Origin: Homoserinimonas sp. OAct 916
Lineage (GTDB): Bacteria > Actinomycetota > Actinomycetes > Actinomycetales > Microbacteriaceae
NCBI RefSeq assembly: GCF_003260275.1
Contig: NZ_QJHB01000007.1
Location: 62,001 to 126,000, forward strand
Reading direction: 5' to 3'
Length of the DNA stretch: 64,000 nucleotides
In this document: positions 45,925 to 54,748 of the stretch, piece after piece
How the letters are laid out: each line of letters opens with the position of its first letter
How positions within the stretch are numbered: the stretch's first letter is position 1
Translations under genes and position numbers: made by a program
Notes under the pieces: model-generated
Told to the model about the DNA's origin: nothing
Database searches by the model: none
The model's input: the letters and a program-made list of their open reading frames with translations, nothing else

Positions 45925-46934
45925 GCGTGCCTCACTCTCGGGTCGATGATCCCGTAGATCAAGTCCACGGCGAGGTTTGCCAATGTGTAGGCGGTTGCAG
46001 CGATGAGCACAACTGCGACGATTACCGGAAGGTCAACGTTGGTCACGGCATCTATGGCCAGCTGTCCAAGGCCGCGCAGGCCGAAGATCTGCTCCGTGAC
46101 GATCATTCCGCCGAGTAGCCCCCCCAGGTCAAGGCCAGCCATAGTGATAACCGGCGTCAGCGAGGCGCGCAGCGCATGCTTGACGGTGATGCTTCGCTCC
46201 CGGACTCCCTTGGCCCTGGCTGTTCGAATGTAGTCTTCGCCCAGCGATTCGATCATGTACGCGCGGCTGAGCCGAACGTAGCCCGCCGCCAGGACGACGG
46301 CTAGGGCCGACCACGGCAGGATGAGGCCCGTGGCCCAGGCCAGGGGATCTTCGACGAAGGGTGTGTAGTAGGGGATGGGCAACCACCCCCAGCGGATCGA
46401 GATGAAGGTCAAAAAGAGTAGTCCGACGAAGAACGTCGGGAGTGAGTATCCGATGAGTGCTGCTCCGACCAAGCCTCGGTCTATCCAACTGCCTCGCCGT
46501 GTCGCAGCGAGAACTCCGGCTCCCACACCGACGATCATCCATAGCACGAAGGCACCGAGCGCCAAGGAGACAGTTACCGGTAAGGCATCCGCCACGAGGC
46601 TGGATACTTCTTTCTGCTTAAGGAAGGAGTAGCCCAAGCACGGGGCCTCGCATACGACAACTGTCTCAGGTGCCCGCTCGCGGAGGACGGGATCATCGGG
46701 ATAGTACCGATCGGTGAACAGCCCCTTCACCATATTTGCGTATTGCACGGTTATCGGCTTGTCGAGGCCCATCGCTATCCGATTGGCTTCAAGCGTCTCT
46801 ACAGTGCACTCGCGGCCGCAGGTCAGAGAAGCCGGGTCGTTGGGCGCCGCGAAGAAGATCCCGAACGTGATGATGCTGATGACGAACAGCATGCCAACCA
46901 CCGCCGCGAGACGCCGGATAATGAGAGAAATCAC
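45921..46934 (-). CDS. Peptide-type ABC importer permease (OppB/DppB-like)
   Basis: 337 residues, GTG start at 46932-46934 after GGAAGAG. Six membrane helices; the first is LAAVVGMLFVISIITFGIFF. The EAA-type loop that contacts the ATPase is SLGEDYIRTARAKGVRERSI. The periplasmic loop has an extra segment with four Cys (TCGREC, VCEAPC), unusual for DppB proteins. It is 7 bp after the OppC-like gene. Confidence 0.9.
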   Translation of the reverse strand: MISLIIRRLAAVVGMLFVISIITFGIFFAAPNDPASLTCGRECTVETLEANRIAMGLDKPITVQYANMVKGLFTDRYYPDDPVLRERAPETVVVCEAPCLGYSFLKQKEVSSLVADALPVTVSLALGAFVLWMIVGVGAGVLAATRRGSWIDRGLVGAALIGYSLPTFFVGLLFLTFISIRWGWLPIPYYTPFVEDPLAWATGLILPWSALAVVLAAGYVRLSRAYMIESLGEDYIRTARAKGVRERSITVKHALRASLTPVITMAGLDLGGLLGGMIVTEQIFGLRGLGQLAIDAVTNVDLPVIVAVVLIAATAYTLANLAVDLIYGIIDPRVRHA

Positions 46935-46941
46935 GTTTCGA

Positions 46942-47952
46942 TCAGCTCTTCCGATTGTCTTTGGGGTCAAGAACGTCGCGCAGACCATCTCCGAGCAGGT
47001 TGAAGCTCAAGACGATGATGGCCAATACCAGCCCCGGAAAGAGGAAGTAGGTGGGCATCACCGACGCGTATGAAACGGAATCGTTCAAGATGGAGCCCAA
47101 CGATGCGGTCGGCGCCTGGATCCCGAGCCCGAGGAATCCCAATGTGGCCTCTGCGGCGATGTACTGCGGAATGACCAGCGTGGCGCAGATCAGCAGCGGC
47201 GCTGCAAGGTGCGGAAGGATCTCCCGAAAGTAGAGGTATGTCCTGCTTGCTCCGAGGGAGACTGCAGCCTCCACGAACTCACGTTCCCTCAATGAAAGAA
47301 CCTGGCCGCGTACGATTCGCGCCGGGTACGGCCATCCGAATGCACCGAGCACCAGAACCATGAATGCGATCTGCGACGGCGGTCCGTCGGGAATGTGGAG
47401 TCGCTCATTGAGAACACCGACAAGGACCGGCGCGAGCGTCAGCAACATGAGCAACTGCGGAAAGCTGAGCACCAGGTCAATCAGCCTGCTGATGAACCAA
47501 TCCACTTTGCCCTTGCTCAGGCCGGCGATAAGACCGAGCACTGTTCCAATGGTGAGACTCAGCAGGCTGGAGAGAATCGCGACGGCCATTGAGACGGTGA
47601 GGCCCGACACGATTCGGGAGAGGAGGTCGCGGCCCGTACCGGGCTCCACGCCCAGTGGATGGGCCCACGACATTCCGCCCCACGCACCCCCGGGTAAAGA
47701 GCCAATGCCTTTGACCAGTTCGGAGTTGAAGCCGATCGGGTCGATGACTCCCCAGTGCTGAAGCAATGGTGATCCCGCCGCGCCCAAAACGACGATCGTG
47801 CAGACCACCATCGCAACGACGGTGAGTCGGTCTCGACGAAGGCGTCGAAGGAACAGGCCGAATTGAGTACGAGAAACCGTGCTGCTCAGACTGGGGTCCA
47901 AAACTCGCGCAGATTGTGTCAAGACAGACTTCGTCCGACCCGATTCGCTCAT
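46942..47952 (-). CDS. Peptide-type ABC importer permease (OppC/DppC-like)
   Basis: 336 residues starting MSESGRTKSV after AGGAGGAAGAG. The N-terminal cytoplasmic segment and first helix (LTVVAMVVCTIVVLGAA) are typical of OppC, and the ATPase-contact loop is LREREFVEAAVSLGASRTYL. GVEPGTGRDLLSRIVSGL matches the family hallmark LGTDxxGRDxxSR. It follows the binding-protein gene by 53 bp. Confidence 0.92.
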   Translation of the reverse strand: MSESGRTKSVLTQSARVLDPSLSSTVSRTQFGLFLRRLRRDRLTVVAMVVCTIVVLGAAGSPLLQHWGVIDPIGFNSELVKGIGSLPGGAWGGMSWAHPLGVEPGTGRDLLSRIVSGLTVSMAVAILSSLLSLTIGTVLGLIAGLSKGKVDWFISRLIDLVLSFPQLLMLLTLAPVLVGVLNERLHIPDGPPSQIAFMVLVLGAFGWPYPARIVRGQVLSLREREFVEAAVSLGASRTYLYFREILPHLAAPLLICATLVIPQYIAAEATLGFLGLGIQAPTASLGSILNDSVSYASVMPTYFLFPGLVLAIIVLSFNLLGDGLRDVLDPKDNRKS

Positions 47953-48005
47953 CCTCTTCCTCCTTCCCTTCAACGCCTTCGTCGGCGGCCTAACGTGCCG
48001 TGAAC

Positions 48006-49736
48006 CTACTTGACGGAGATCTCCGCAAAGTCGATTTCGATTGTGCCCGGCACACTCTCCCCCGCGCTGCCGAGATCGATAGAGGATCCGTATGGAAGCA
48101 GAGCCGTCTGCCCCGCGAGCGCAATGTATCCGCCATCGCGAGCGATCGCTAATGACACCGCACCCCACGCCTGCTCACGCTCGCTATCGTCGACGATGAA
48201 GGCCGCCTCATCCATCGTGGCGTTCAGCTCAGCGTTGTCGAAGTATCCATAGTCGAGGCGTGTGCCAGCTTCAGAGAGGTTGATCCTACTGTCGAACAGG
48301 TTGGGAACGACCGTCCCTGCGGACGGCCAGGAAATGCCCCACGTGTTCCAGAAAACATCGTACTTGTCTGCCGACGCTGGGCTGGCTGCTACCGAGTAGT
48401 AGTTGTCGGCAATTCCCTGCAACTTCACATCGAACCCTGCGGCCTTCCATCCTTCGGCCAGAGCCGCCATCGCTTTATCAGAAGTCGATGATTTTTTGTA
48501 AGCAACTTCGATTTTCACCGGCAGACTAACTTTCGCCGACTCCAACAACGACTTTGCCTTCTCGCTGTCCCCAGTCAGCGGTTCGCCGAATGGCGGTTCA
48601 TCCGATGACGCTTCCAGCCCTGGGTAGAGAACGCTGTAAGACGGGGGGAACAACTCTTCCCCGCCGAGGGCCTGCGCATAGCCGCTGCGGTTTGTTGAGA
48701 CTGCCAGCGCCTGACGAATCACAGGGTCGCTCATAGTTTCGCTACGGTAATTCGGCTGAAGGAAGTCGATACCGCTGCGCGAAGCGATGAGCGTTCGATC
48801 CATCAGCTTCTGATCCATCATGATGAGTGGTTGCTGCGCCGGCGTGGCTGGAACTAGCGTGACGGCGGCTGCATCCTTACCGCTGTTGGCGATGATCCGC
48901 TGGATGGGTGCGTCCTCAGACAGGCCCTCTTCGAAGACGATCTCGTCGGGCAAGCCAAGTCGGACGTCATGATCGGAGGCCTTCCAATAAGGATTTCGAA
49001 CGAAAGTTCCTCCCGCACCCGACTTCCATTCATCTTTGATCATGTACGGTCCAGCGGAAAATACTGTGTGCAGTGATTTCGCGCCCTGGTCCTGGTCCTT
49101 GCGGTAGGCCATAAAGCCGCTCGTCGACAGAGTCAGGTGGAAGTCGAACTGCGGCTTGGCGAGGTGAAAGGCAATCGTATTGGCATCACAGGTGACCGCC
49201 TTGTCGTAATGCTCACTTCCTTCACCGCTGTACGGTCCCTTGTAAAGGCTCGCGCCTTCCTCATCCTTGGGGATGTCCAGGAAGCGCATTGCGTACGTGG
49301 ATCCACCGGTGATCTGGTCGATCGCGAATGATCGCGAGATTCCGTACTTGACGTCGTCACACGTCACAGGCTTACCGTCTTGCCAAAACGCATCGTCGCG
49401 AATATCGAAAGTCCACGTCTTTCCATCGTCAGAGACGCTGCCGGCATCGGTTGCTAGGTCACCGACCATTTTTCCGGTGCCAGGCTCTGCTGTCGTAAGT
49501 GAGCGCCAAAATGTGCGGATCGCGAAGTTATACGCGGCGGATTCAGTGTTGCGTTGCGGATCCCACGTTTCAACTGTGGTCGAGTTGAGCACATGAACCG
49601 TTCCGCCCGCCTGGCTTTCAGCTGGCGCTTCAGAACTGCCCGTAGAGTCACCTTGGGACCCTCCGCCGCAAGCGCTCAGTGCCATTACAGCTATTACTCC
49701 GGCCGCCATAGCCGCTGTGGTTCTTTTTTTCGCCAC
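48006..49736 (-). CDS. ABC importer solute-binding lipoprotein (SBP_bac_5)
   Basis: 576 residues. The GTG at 49734-49736 is preferred: AAGGGAG lies 5 nt upstream and the product then starts with a compact lipoprotein signal (VAKKRTTAAMAAG through LSAC, lipobox Cys about residue 23). An ATG 24 nt upstream is possible. The mature part is a peptide/nickel-type binding protein (ETWDPQRNTESAAYNF, DDVKYGISRSFA, DVFWNTWGISWPSAG). It is the first gene of block D, with shared element copy 3 at 138 bp upstream. In this context the ligand is more likely the pathway substrate than a peptide. Confidence 0.9.
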   Translation of the reverse strand: MAKKRTTAAMAAGVIAVMALSACGGGSQGDSTGSSEAPAESQAGGTVHVLNSTTVETWDPQRNTESAAYNFAIRTFWRSLTTAEPGTGKMVGDLATDAGSVSDDGKTWTFDIRDDAFWQDGKPVTCDDVKYGISRSFAIDQITGGSTYAMRFLDIPKDEEGASLYKGPYSGEGSEHYDKAVTCDANTIAFHLAKPQFDFHLTLSTSGFMAYRKDQDQGAKSLHTVFSAGPYMIKDEWKSGAGGTFVRNPYWKASDHDVRLGLPDEIVFEEGLSEDAPIQRIIANSGKDAAAVTLVPATPAQQPLIMMDQKLMDRTLIASRSGIDFLQPNYRSETMSDPVIRQALAVSTNRSGYAQALGGEELFPPSYSVLYPGLEASSDEPPFGEPLTGDSEKAKSLLESAKVSLPVKIEVAYKKSSTSDKAMAALAEGWKAAGFDVKLQGIADNYYSVAASPASADKYDVFWNTWGISWPSAGTVVPNLFDSRINLSEAGTRLDYGYFDNAELNATMDEAAFIVDDSEREQAWGAVSLAIARDGGYIALAGQTALLPYGSSIDLGSAGESVPGTIEIDFAEISVK

Positions 49737-49790
49737 AATCACTCCCTTGGGATTTGTCATTCCCCACCCGTCATTGGCCTCGGGTAAGAA

Positions 49791-49806
49791 TATACAGTAT
49801 ACAGTA
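49791..49806. promoter_or_regulatory. ATACAGT direct repeat with GTATAC palindrome
   Basis: ATACAGT occurs twice in tandem (49792-49805), creating GTATAC at 49797-49802. GTATAC cores are typical of GntR/FadR-family operators. The same 9-mer GTATACAGT occurs (on the minus strand) at 51472-51480, just upstream of the MFS gene. No GntR gene is in the window. Confidence 0.35.
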
Positions 49807-49873
49807 GCCATTTTGGCTCATGCGATAAAACTCACCCTAATCCGCTTCGCTTCAGGCCAAAAGTCGATAGCGA

Positions 49874-49900
49874 CTATGGCATTGATAGGCATGAGCTATG
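49874..49900 (+). promoter_or_regulatory. Shared LysR-type element, copy 3
   Basis: CTATG (49874-49878), N5, GATAG (49884-49888), N7, CTATG (49896-49900). It lies upstream of the importer operon (block D), in the same orientation relative to it as the other two copies to their minus-strand genes. One base differs from copies 1 and 2 in the middle half-site. Confidence 0.7.
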
Positions 49901-50007
49901 TAGGCGCGGGCACTCGGCTCCTGCCTTTCAAGGCTCTTCCAGAGGCCTGAAAAAAGGCGCCTCGTGTTGCCGAGTAGCGCTGCCCATTCGCCGCGAGACA
50001 TGTTCCT

Positions 50008-51465
50008 TCACTGAACCAGACCGCGTGTGCGCTGTCGCAGGTCGGCATAGGCGACGAGGAGGGCGAGCACCACAACAAGGATGATCGCCACGAAACCCAC
50101 TCCGAAAGAGACCGCCCAGTTGGTGAATGGAAGCACTCCGAACGCAAGCGCGGTGATCACCGCGATGCCCACAGAGGTGCCGATCCGCTGCCCCGTCTGC
50201 ATGATCCCACCCGAACTGCCGGCGTAACGCAACGGCACCTCGGCCAGAGTGAGCGCCTGGTTGGGGCTCATCACCAATCCCTGGCCGGCCCCGACGAATG
50301 CGAGGCTGAGCAGCAGCCACCATTCGCTGGCAAGTCCAGCGTCGTGCAGGAAGACGACGAGGATGCTCAGAACCAGCCCGGCAATCGCACTGTACATGCC
50401 GCTGATGACCACGATGCGGCCGAACTTCGTCACATTCCGGCCACCCCACACGGCCGCAAGTGCCGAAAAAACAGCACTGGGCAGGCCGACCACACCCGAT
50501 TCGAGGGCCGAATGGCCGAGTCCGTCTTGCATGTAGAGAGCCACCAGCACCCAGACGCTGGTGACCCCGGTGAAGTACAGGCTGATGAGCAATGTGCCAT
50601 TCGCAAAACTTCTCGTGCGAAAGATGGCCAGGTCGACCATGGGACTGCGTCCACGCCTCTTATATCGACGTTCCCATGCCAGCCAGAGCAATGTGAGTCC
50701 GATTCCGGCCGGCAGCGACAGCCAGAGGATCGGGTGTCGCTCGGCCTCGACGAATGGCAACAGCACTGCGAAGACTGCCAGGCCGAGAAGGATCGCACCG
50801 ATGGGGTCGAGGTCGCGGCGGACAGGGGCTCCGGTCGGATCGAATTGGGGGGTTCGGCCCAGCAGAGGTTTGGGGAGCCAGAGCCACGCGAGGATGATGG
50901 CGGCGATCCCCACCGGCACGTTCACGAAAAACGTCCAACGCCACCCCTGTTCGACACCACCGGCCTCGATGAGAAGACCGCCCAGGAGGGGACCCACGGC
51001 AACCGAGATGCCGACAGCGCCTCCGAAGATGCCGAACGCACGGCCACGTTCTGCGCCCCGGAAATACTGCTGGATCAACCCCAGCGCCTGGGGGCTGAGC
51101 AGGCCCGAGCCGATCCCCTGAAACGCACGCGCGATGTTCAACCAGAAAGCGTCCGTGGCGAATCCGGAAGCGATCGACGAGAGGGTGAACACGGCCACCC
51201 CGGTGATGAACAGGGCTCCACGGCCGTAGATGTCGCCCGCGCGGCCCGCCGCGACCAGGAGCACACCAAAGGTCAGTGCGTAACCGGAGAGCACCCATTG
51301 CAGCTCAGACTGGCTCGCATCCAACGACGATGCGATGGACGGGAGCGCCACATTCACGATGCTGACACTGATCAGTGACATGAAGATCGCGAGGACGAGC
51401 ACAAAGAGCACCCGCCACCTGTGAGGATCAGGGCGGTAGTTCTCAGACACGATCGATGCGGTCAC
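50008..51465 (-). CDS. MFS transporter, DHA2 (EmrB/QacA) family
   Basis: 485 residues, GTG start, about 14 membrane helices. Family motifs: LQWVLSGYALTFGVLLVAAGRAGDIYGRG cut here at the motif A Asp-Arg region, then ARAFQGIGSGLLSPQALGLI (motif B) and GGAVGISVAVGPLLGGLL (motif C of 14-helix drug/H+ antiporters). It probably exports a toxic compound or intermediate. It is divergent from the LAL regulator at 51600, which may control it. It has a TATACA-like -10 about 8 nt before the start, suggesting a leaderless message. Confidence 0.88.
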   Translation of the reverse strand: MTASIVSENYRPDPHRWRVLFVLVLAIFMSLISVSIVNVALPSIASSLDASQSELQWVLSGYALTFGVLLVAAGRAGDIYGRGALFITGVAVFTLSSIASGFATDAFWLNIARAFQGIGSGLLSPQALGLIQQYFRGAERGRAFGIFGGAVGISVAVGPLLGGLLIEAGGVEQGWRWTFFVNVPVGIAAIILAWLWLPKPLLGRTPQFDPTGAPVRRDLDPIGAILLGLAVFAVLLPFVEAERHPILWLSLPAGIGLTLLWLAWERRYKRRGRSPMVDLAIFRTRSFANGTLLISLYFTGVTSVWVLVALYMQDGLGHSALESGVVGLPSAVFSALAAVWGGRNVTKFGRIVVISGMYSAIAGLVLSILVVFLHDAGLASEWWLLLSLAFVGAGQGLVMSPNQALTLAEVPLRYAGSSGGIMQTGQRIGTSVGIAVITALAFGVLPFTNWAVSFGVGFVAIILVVVLALLVAYADLRQRTRGLVQ

Positions 51466-51584
51466 TGTTCGACTGTATACCGATCATCAACCGGCCCGGC
51501 GCCCGAATAATCCCCGCGAGGACAGGGGCCCCTTCGGGCTGTCCACTATGGGGACAAACCCTTCGGTGACGAGCTCGAGCGATC

Positions 51585-51590
51585 TACACT
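51585..51590 (+). promoter_or_regulatory. Candidate -10 box (TACACT) for the LAL regulator gene
   Basis: TACACT ends 9 nt before the GTG start at 51600 and fits TAnnnT. With no Shine-Dalgarno visible, a leaderless or near-leaderless transcript is likely. No good -35 is seen. Confidence 0.35.
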
Positions 51591-51599
51591 GACTGTATT

Positions 51600-54587
51600 G
51601 TGAGTGTTTCTGGCCCGTCACACCGGCCGCACCATCCCGTCGGCACGCTCTACGAACGCGACCGCGAACTTGAAGCCTTGACGACTTTGATCGAAGAGGC
51701 CGCGGGGGGACTCGGTGGTCTCGGCCTGGTCGAGGGCGGCCTCGGTGCCGGCAAGACCCGCCTTCTGGCCGAGCTGACTGAGCGCGCCGAGCGCGCCGGA
51801 TTCCGCGTGCTTTGTGCCCGAGGGCGTGAACGGGAACAGGCGACGCCATTCGGCGTGGTGCGCCAGCTCTTCGACGAGCTCGCTGCAAGCGACGACTCCG
51901 CCCGCTTGTTCTCCGGGGCAGCCGGGGCAGCTCTCTCTTTACTCGATGCGGGTTCAGATGCGGCAATTCTGCTTTCAGACGACGGCGTCAGCGTAATGCG
52001 GGGACTGCACTCCCTCACTGTCGAACTGGCCCGCACCCAGCCGCTCGCGATCACCATCGATGACCTGACCCGGTGCGACCCATCCTCACTCCGCTTCGTC
52101 ACCTATCTGGCTGCCCGGCTGGAGCATCTTGCTGTTTTGCTTCTGGTCGCCGTGCCAGACCGTAGCAACGATCAGGATGCGGCGCTCGTCGAAGAGCTCG
52201 CCCGCAATCCGGGAGCGATCACGGTGCGGCCGACCATGCTCAGCCGCGACGCAGTGCGGGATCTGTTGCGCGAACGATTCGGCGTCGAGCCCGGCCCCGG
52301 GGTCGCCCACGCCTGCTTTCTCGCGACCGGGGGAAACCCGCTCCTTGTCACCGAACTGTCGCGCGCGGCCCACGACGAAGGCTTGCAGGCAGACGCCGCC
52401 ACGCCGGTCGACTTCCAGAGGGTGGGAGCCCGCGCCGCCGCCCGCATCGTGCGTGCGCGGCTGGCTCAGCTTGACCCGGATGCGGCACCCGTCGCCCGCG
52501 CACTGTCGGTGTTCGGCTCCGGAGCCAGCATTACTGGGCTGTCAAGCCTGACGGGCCTTACCGAGTCGCGGGTGGCGTTGGCCTGTCACAGTCTGATCGA
52601 CGGGGAATTGCTCAACCCTGAGCCGCCGTTGGAGTTTCTCTACCCCGTGATCGGTGCTGCTGTGTACCACGACCTCGCCCCGGGCGAGAGGGAACTGCAG
52701 CACGCGCGCGCCGCCCGGGTTCTGCTCGATGCCGGCGAACCGGTGAGTCAGGTGGCCGCGCAACTCGTACGTGTTCCACCACGAGGCGCCAGGTGGATCG
52801 TCGATCTTCTCCGGCAGGCTGCCCAGGTGGCCGTTGACCGGGGAGACTCCTATCGTGCAGCCCACTGGTTGCGGCGAGCACTTGCCGAGCCTGCCGCGGA
52901 ACAGCACTATCCGGGCCTACTTCTCGAGTTGGGTACCGCCGAGGCTCTCGTGAATGACCCGCGGGCCCATGAGCATCTTTCCGTGGCGCTGGCGGCGCAA
53001 GACGATCCAGGTTCACGGGCTCGCGTCGCGGCTGTTTTGGCTCGAACGCTTGTGACCCGCGGCTCGCGTGACCGGGCGACCGCTCTCATCATTGCGGCGG
53101 CCCGAGAGTTGCCTGCGGCACCAAACCCAGAACAGGGCGCCGCCGAGGACCCGTATCTGGGCGAGCGCAGGCGCTTGGCCGCAATCGGCCTGTTCGCGGC
53201 CGGGCCAGGACCAGTTGAAGACGACGTGAACCGCCTCATCGATAGTTCTCGGCCCTCTGACTTCCCGCCGTTGCTCGGAACCGGGACCGGGTCTGGAGCT
53301 GAGACCGGAACGGCCATGCTGCGGGCCATGCTCGCCTGGCGCGGGGCCCGCGGAGCGGGCAACGCCGCCGAAAGCTCCACGTTGGCGTTGGCAGCGCTCA
53401 CCGATCACCGCCTGATTCGTGCAGACCCCTCGTTCATGCTCCACGCCGCCAGCACCCTGATTCTGGCAGATCGCCCGGAGGCCGGGGCAATCTGGACGAG
53501 TGCGCTCGTAAACCCCGGTTCCGCCAATAGGTCTCCCGGTGCAAGCATTCACCTCTGGAGCGGATGGGTGCACCTTCAGCGCGGTGCCCTGGTCGACGCC
53601 ACGAGGGCACTGCAATTCGCCGTGGACGAGGAGACATCCTTCCATTTTCACGGGCCGGAGTTCGCGGAGCCACAGACAGGTTCTGGGTCGGGGCGGGCTG
53701 CCACCGCGGCGGCCCTGCTCTCACGGGCACTCGTGGCCAGAGGCGACCTGACCGGCGCCAGAGCCGCCCTGCGCCGGTGTGGGCCTGTGCCCGACGACTC
53801 TGACGCCGGCATCCTGTACCGGGTCAGCGAGATGGAAGTGCTGCTCGGCGAGCGCCGGTGGCCAGAGGCCGCCGAGCATGCTGCCGCCTGCGGCAGACTC
53901 GTTCCCGTCGAGACGAACCCGGCGTGGGCGCCGTGGCGCTCGGGGCTGGCCCGTGCCCTCGTCCCGTTGGGCCGCCCGGCCGAAGCGCGGCTGCTGTTGC
54001 AGGCCGAACTTCTCTCGGCCCGGCGGTGGGGCGCACCGAGCGCCCTTGCTCGGGCCCTGCGCCAGCTCGGCTCTCTGCATCCGCACGGGTTTGACGAATT
54101 GCAAGAAGCCGTCGAGCTGACGGCCGGCTCGATCGCCCGCTTGGAACACGCGTTGTCGTTGGAATCCTGGGGCGAGGCGCTGCTGGCCGACAGCCGCAGT
54201 GCGGAAGCCAAGGCGGCGCTGAGGCTTGCATACGACGTGGCGAACGAGTGTGGAGCTGCGCCGCTGGCCCAACGCGCCCGCTCCCAGTTGTACGCCGCCG
54301 GCGGGCGGCCACACACCAACGCGAATACTGGTGTGCGGTCGTTGACCCGAAGCGAAAGACGGGTGGCGGACCTGGCCGCGGAGGGACACAGCAACCGCCA
54401 TATCGCCGAGACTCTCTATGTCACCCTCAAGACGGTTGAGGTGCACCTTTCGAACAGCTATCGAAAGCTCAACATCCATTCGCGCTTCGACTTGGCCGCT
54501 GCGCTCAACGCATCGCCGCGGCATGAGAGCCAAGCCCACGACTCTGACAGAAAACCTGGGCTGAGGACCGACCTGAATTTCAGCTGA
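51600..54587 (+). CDS. LAL-type LuxR-family regulator with AAA ATPase domain
   Basis: 995 residues. Walker A GGLGAGKTRLLAEL near residue 47 follows LYERDRELEALTTLI, the usual start of LAL regulators. The Walker B site reads ITIDDLTRCDPSSL near 160, where DD-Q-D is more common. A long helical middle region follows, and the C-terminal LuxR helix-turn-helix is LTRSERRVADLAAEGHSN then KTVEVHLSNSYRKL (about 915-965). It is divergent from the MFS exporter by 134 bp, which makes that gene its most likely target. The effector is unknown. Confidence 0.9.
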   Translation: MSVSGPSHRPHHPVGTLYERDRELEALTTLIEEAAGGLGGLGLVEGGLGAGKTRLLAELTERAERAGFRVLCARGREREQATPFGVVRQLFDELAASDDSARLFSGAAGAALSLLDAGSDAAILLSDDGVSVMRGLHSLTVELARTQPLAITIDDLTRCDPSSLRFVTYLAARLEHLAVLLLVAVPDRSNDQDAALVEELARNPGAITVRPTMLSRDAVRDLLRERFGVEPGPGVAHACFLATGGNPLLVTELSRAAHDEGLQADAATPVDFQRVGARAAARIVRARLAQLDPDAAPVARALSVFGSGASITGLSSLTGLTESRVALACHSLIDGELLNPEPPLEFLYPVIGAAVYHDLAPGERELQHARAARVLLDAGEPVSQVAAQLVRVPPRGARWIVDLLRQAAQVAVDRGDSYRAAHWLRRALAEPAAEQHYPGLLLELGTAEALVNDPRAHEHLSVALAAQDDPGSRARVAAVLARTLVTRGSRDRATALIIAAARELPAAPNPEQGAAEDPYLGERRRLAAIGLFAAGPGPVEDDVNRLIDSSRPSDFPPLLGTGTGSGAETGTAMLRAMLAWRGARGAGNAAESSTLALAALTDHRLIRADPSFMLHAASTLILADRPEAGAIWTSALVNPGSANRSPGASIHLWSGWVHLQRGALVDATRALQFAVDEETSFHFHGPEFAEPQTGSGSGRAATAAALLSRALVARGDLTGARAALRRCGPVPDDSDAGILYRVSEMEVLLGERRWPEAAEHAAACGRLVPVETNPAWAPWRSGLARALVPLGRPAEARLLLQAELLSARRWGAPSALARALRQLGSLHPHGFDELQEAVELTAGSIARLEHALSLESWGEALLADSRSAEAKAALRLAYDVANECGAAPLAQRARSQLYAAGGRPHTNANTGVRSLTRSERRVADLAAEGHSNRHIAETLYVTLKTVEVHLSNSYRKLNIHSRFDLAAALNASPRHESQAHDSDRKPGLRTDLNFS

Positions 54588-54748
54588 CATTTTGGGTCAA
54601 GTCTCGGGTAGCCGCAGTGATCTTTCGGGTTCCGTTGAGGGTCGCACCCCTATGCACCGGAAGCGTCGACGGAACAGGCTGTTACATGGGTTCGTTCAGC
54701 TGACTGATTCTGGGCGCCCGTGCTATTTCATACCCGAAAGGAAACGTG

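Noticed and set aside
19753-50007. Genomic island with integrase, tRNA target or flanking insertion sequences
   Set aside because: No integrase, transposase, tRNA or flanking direct repeats are seen at either border. Acquisition by transfer is possible but not shown by these marks.
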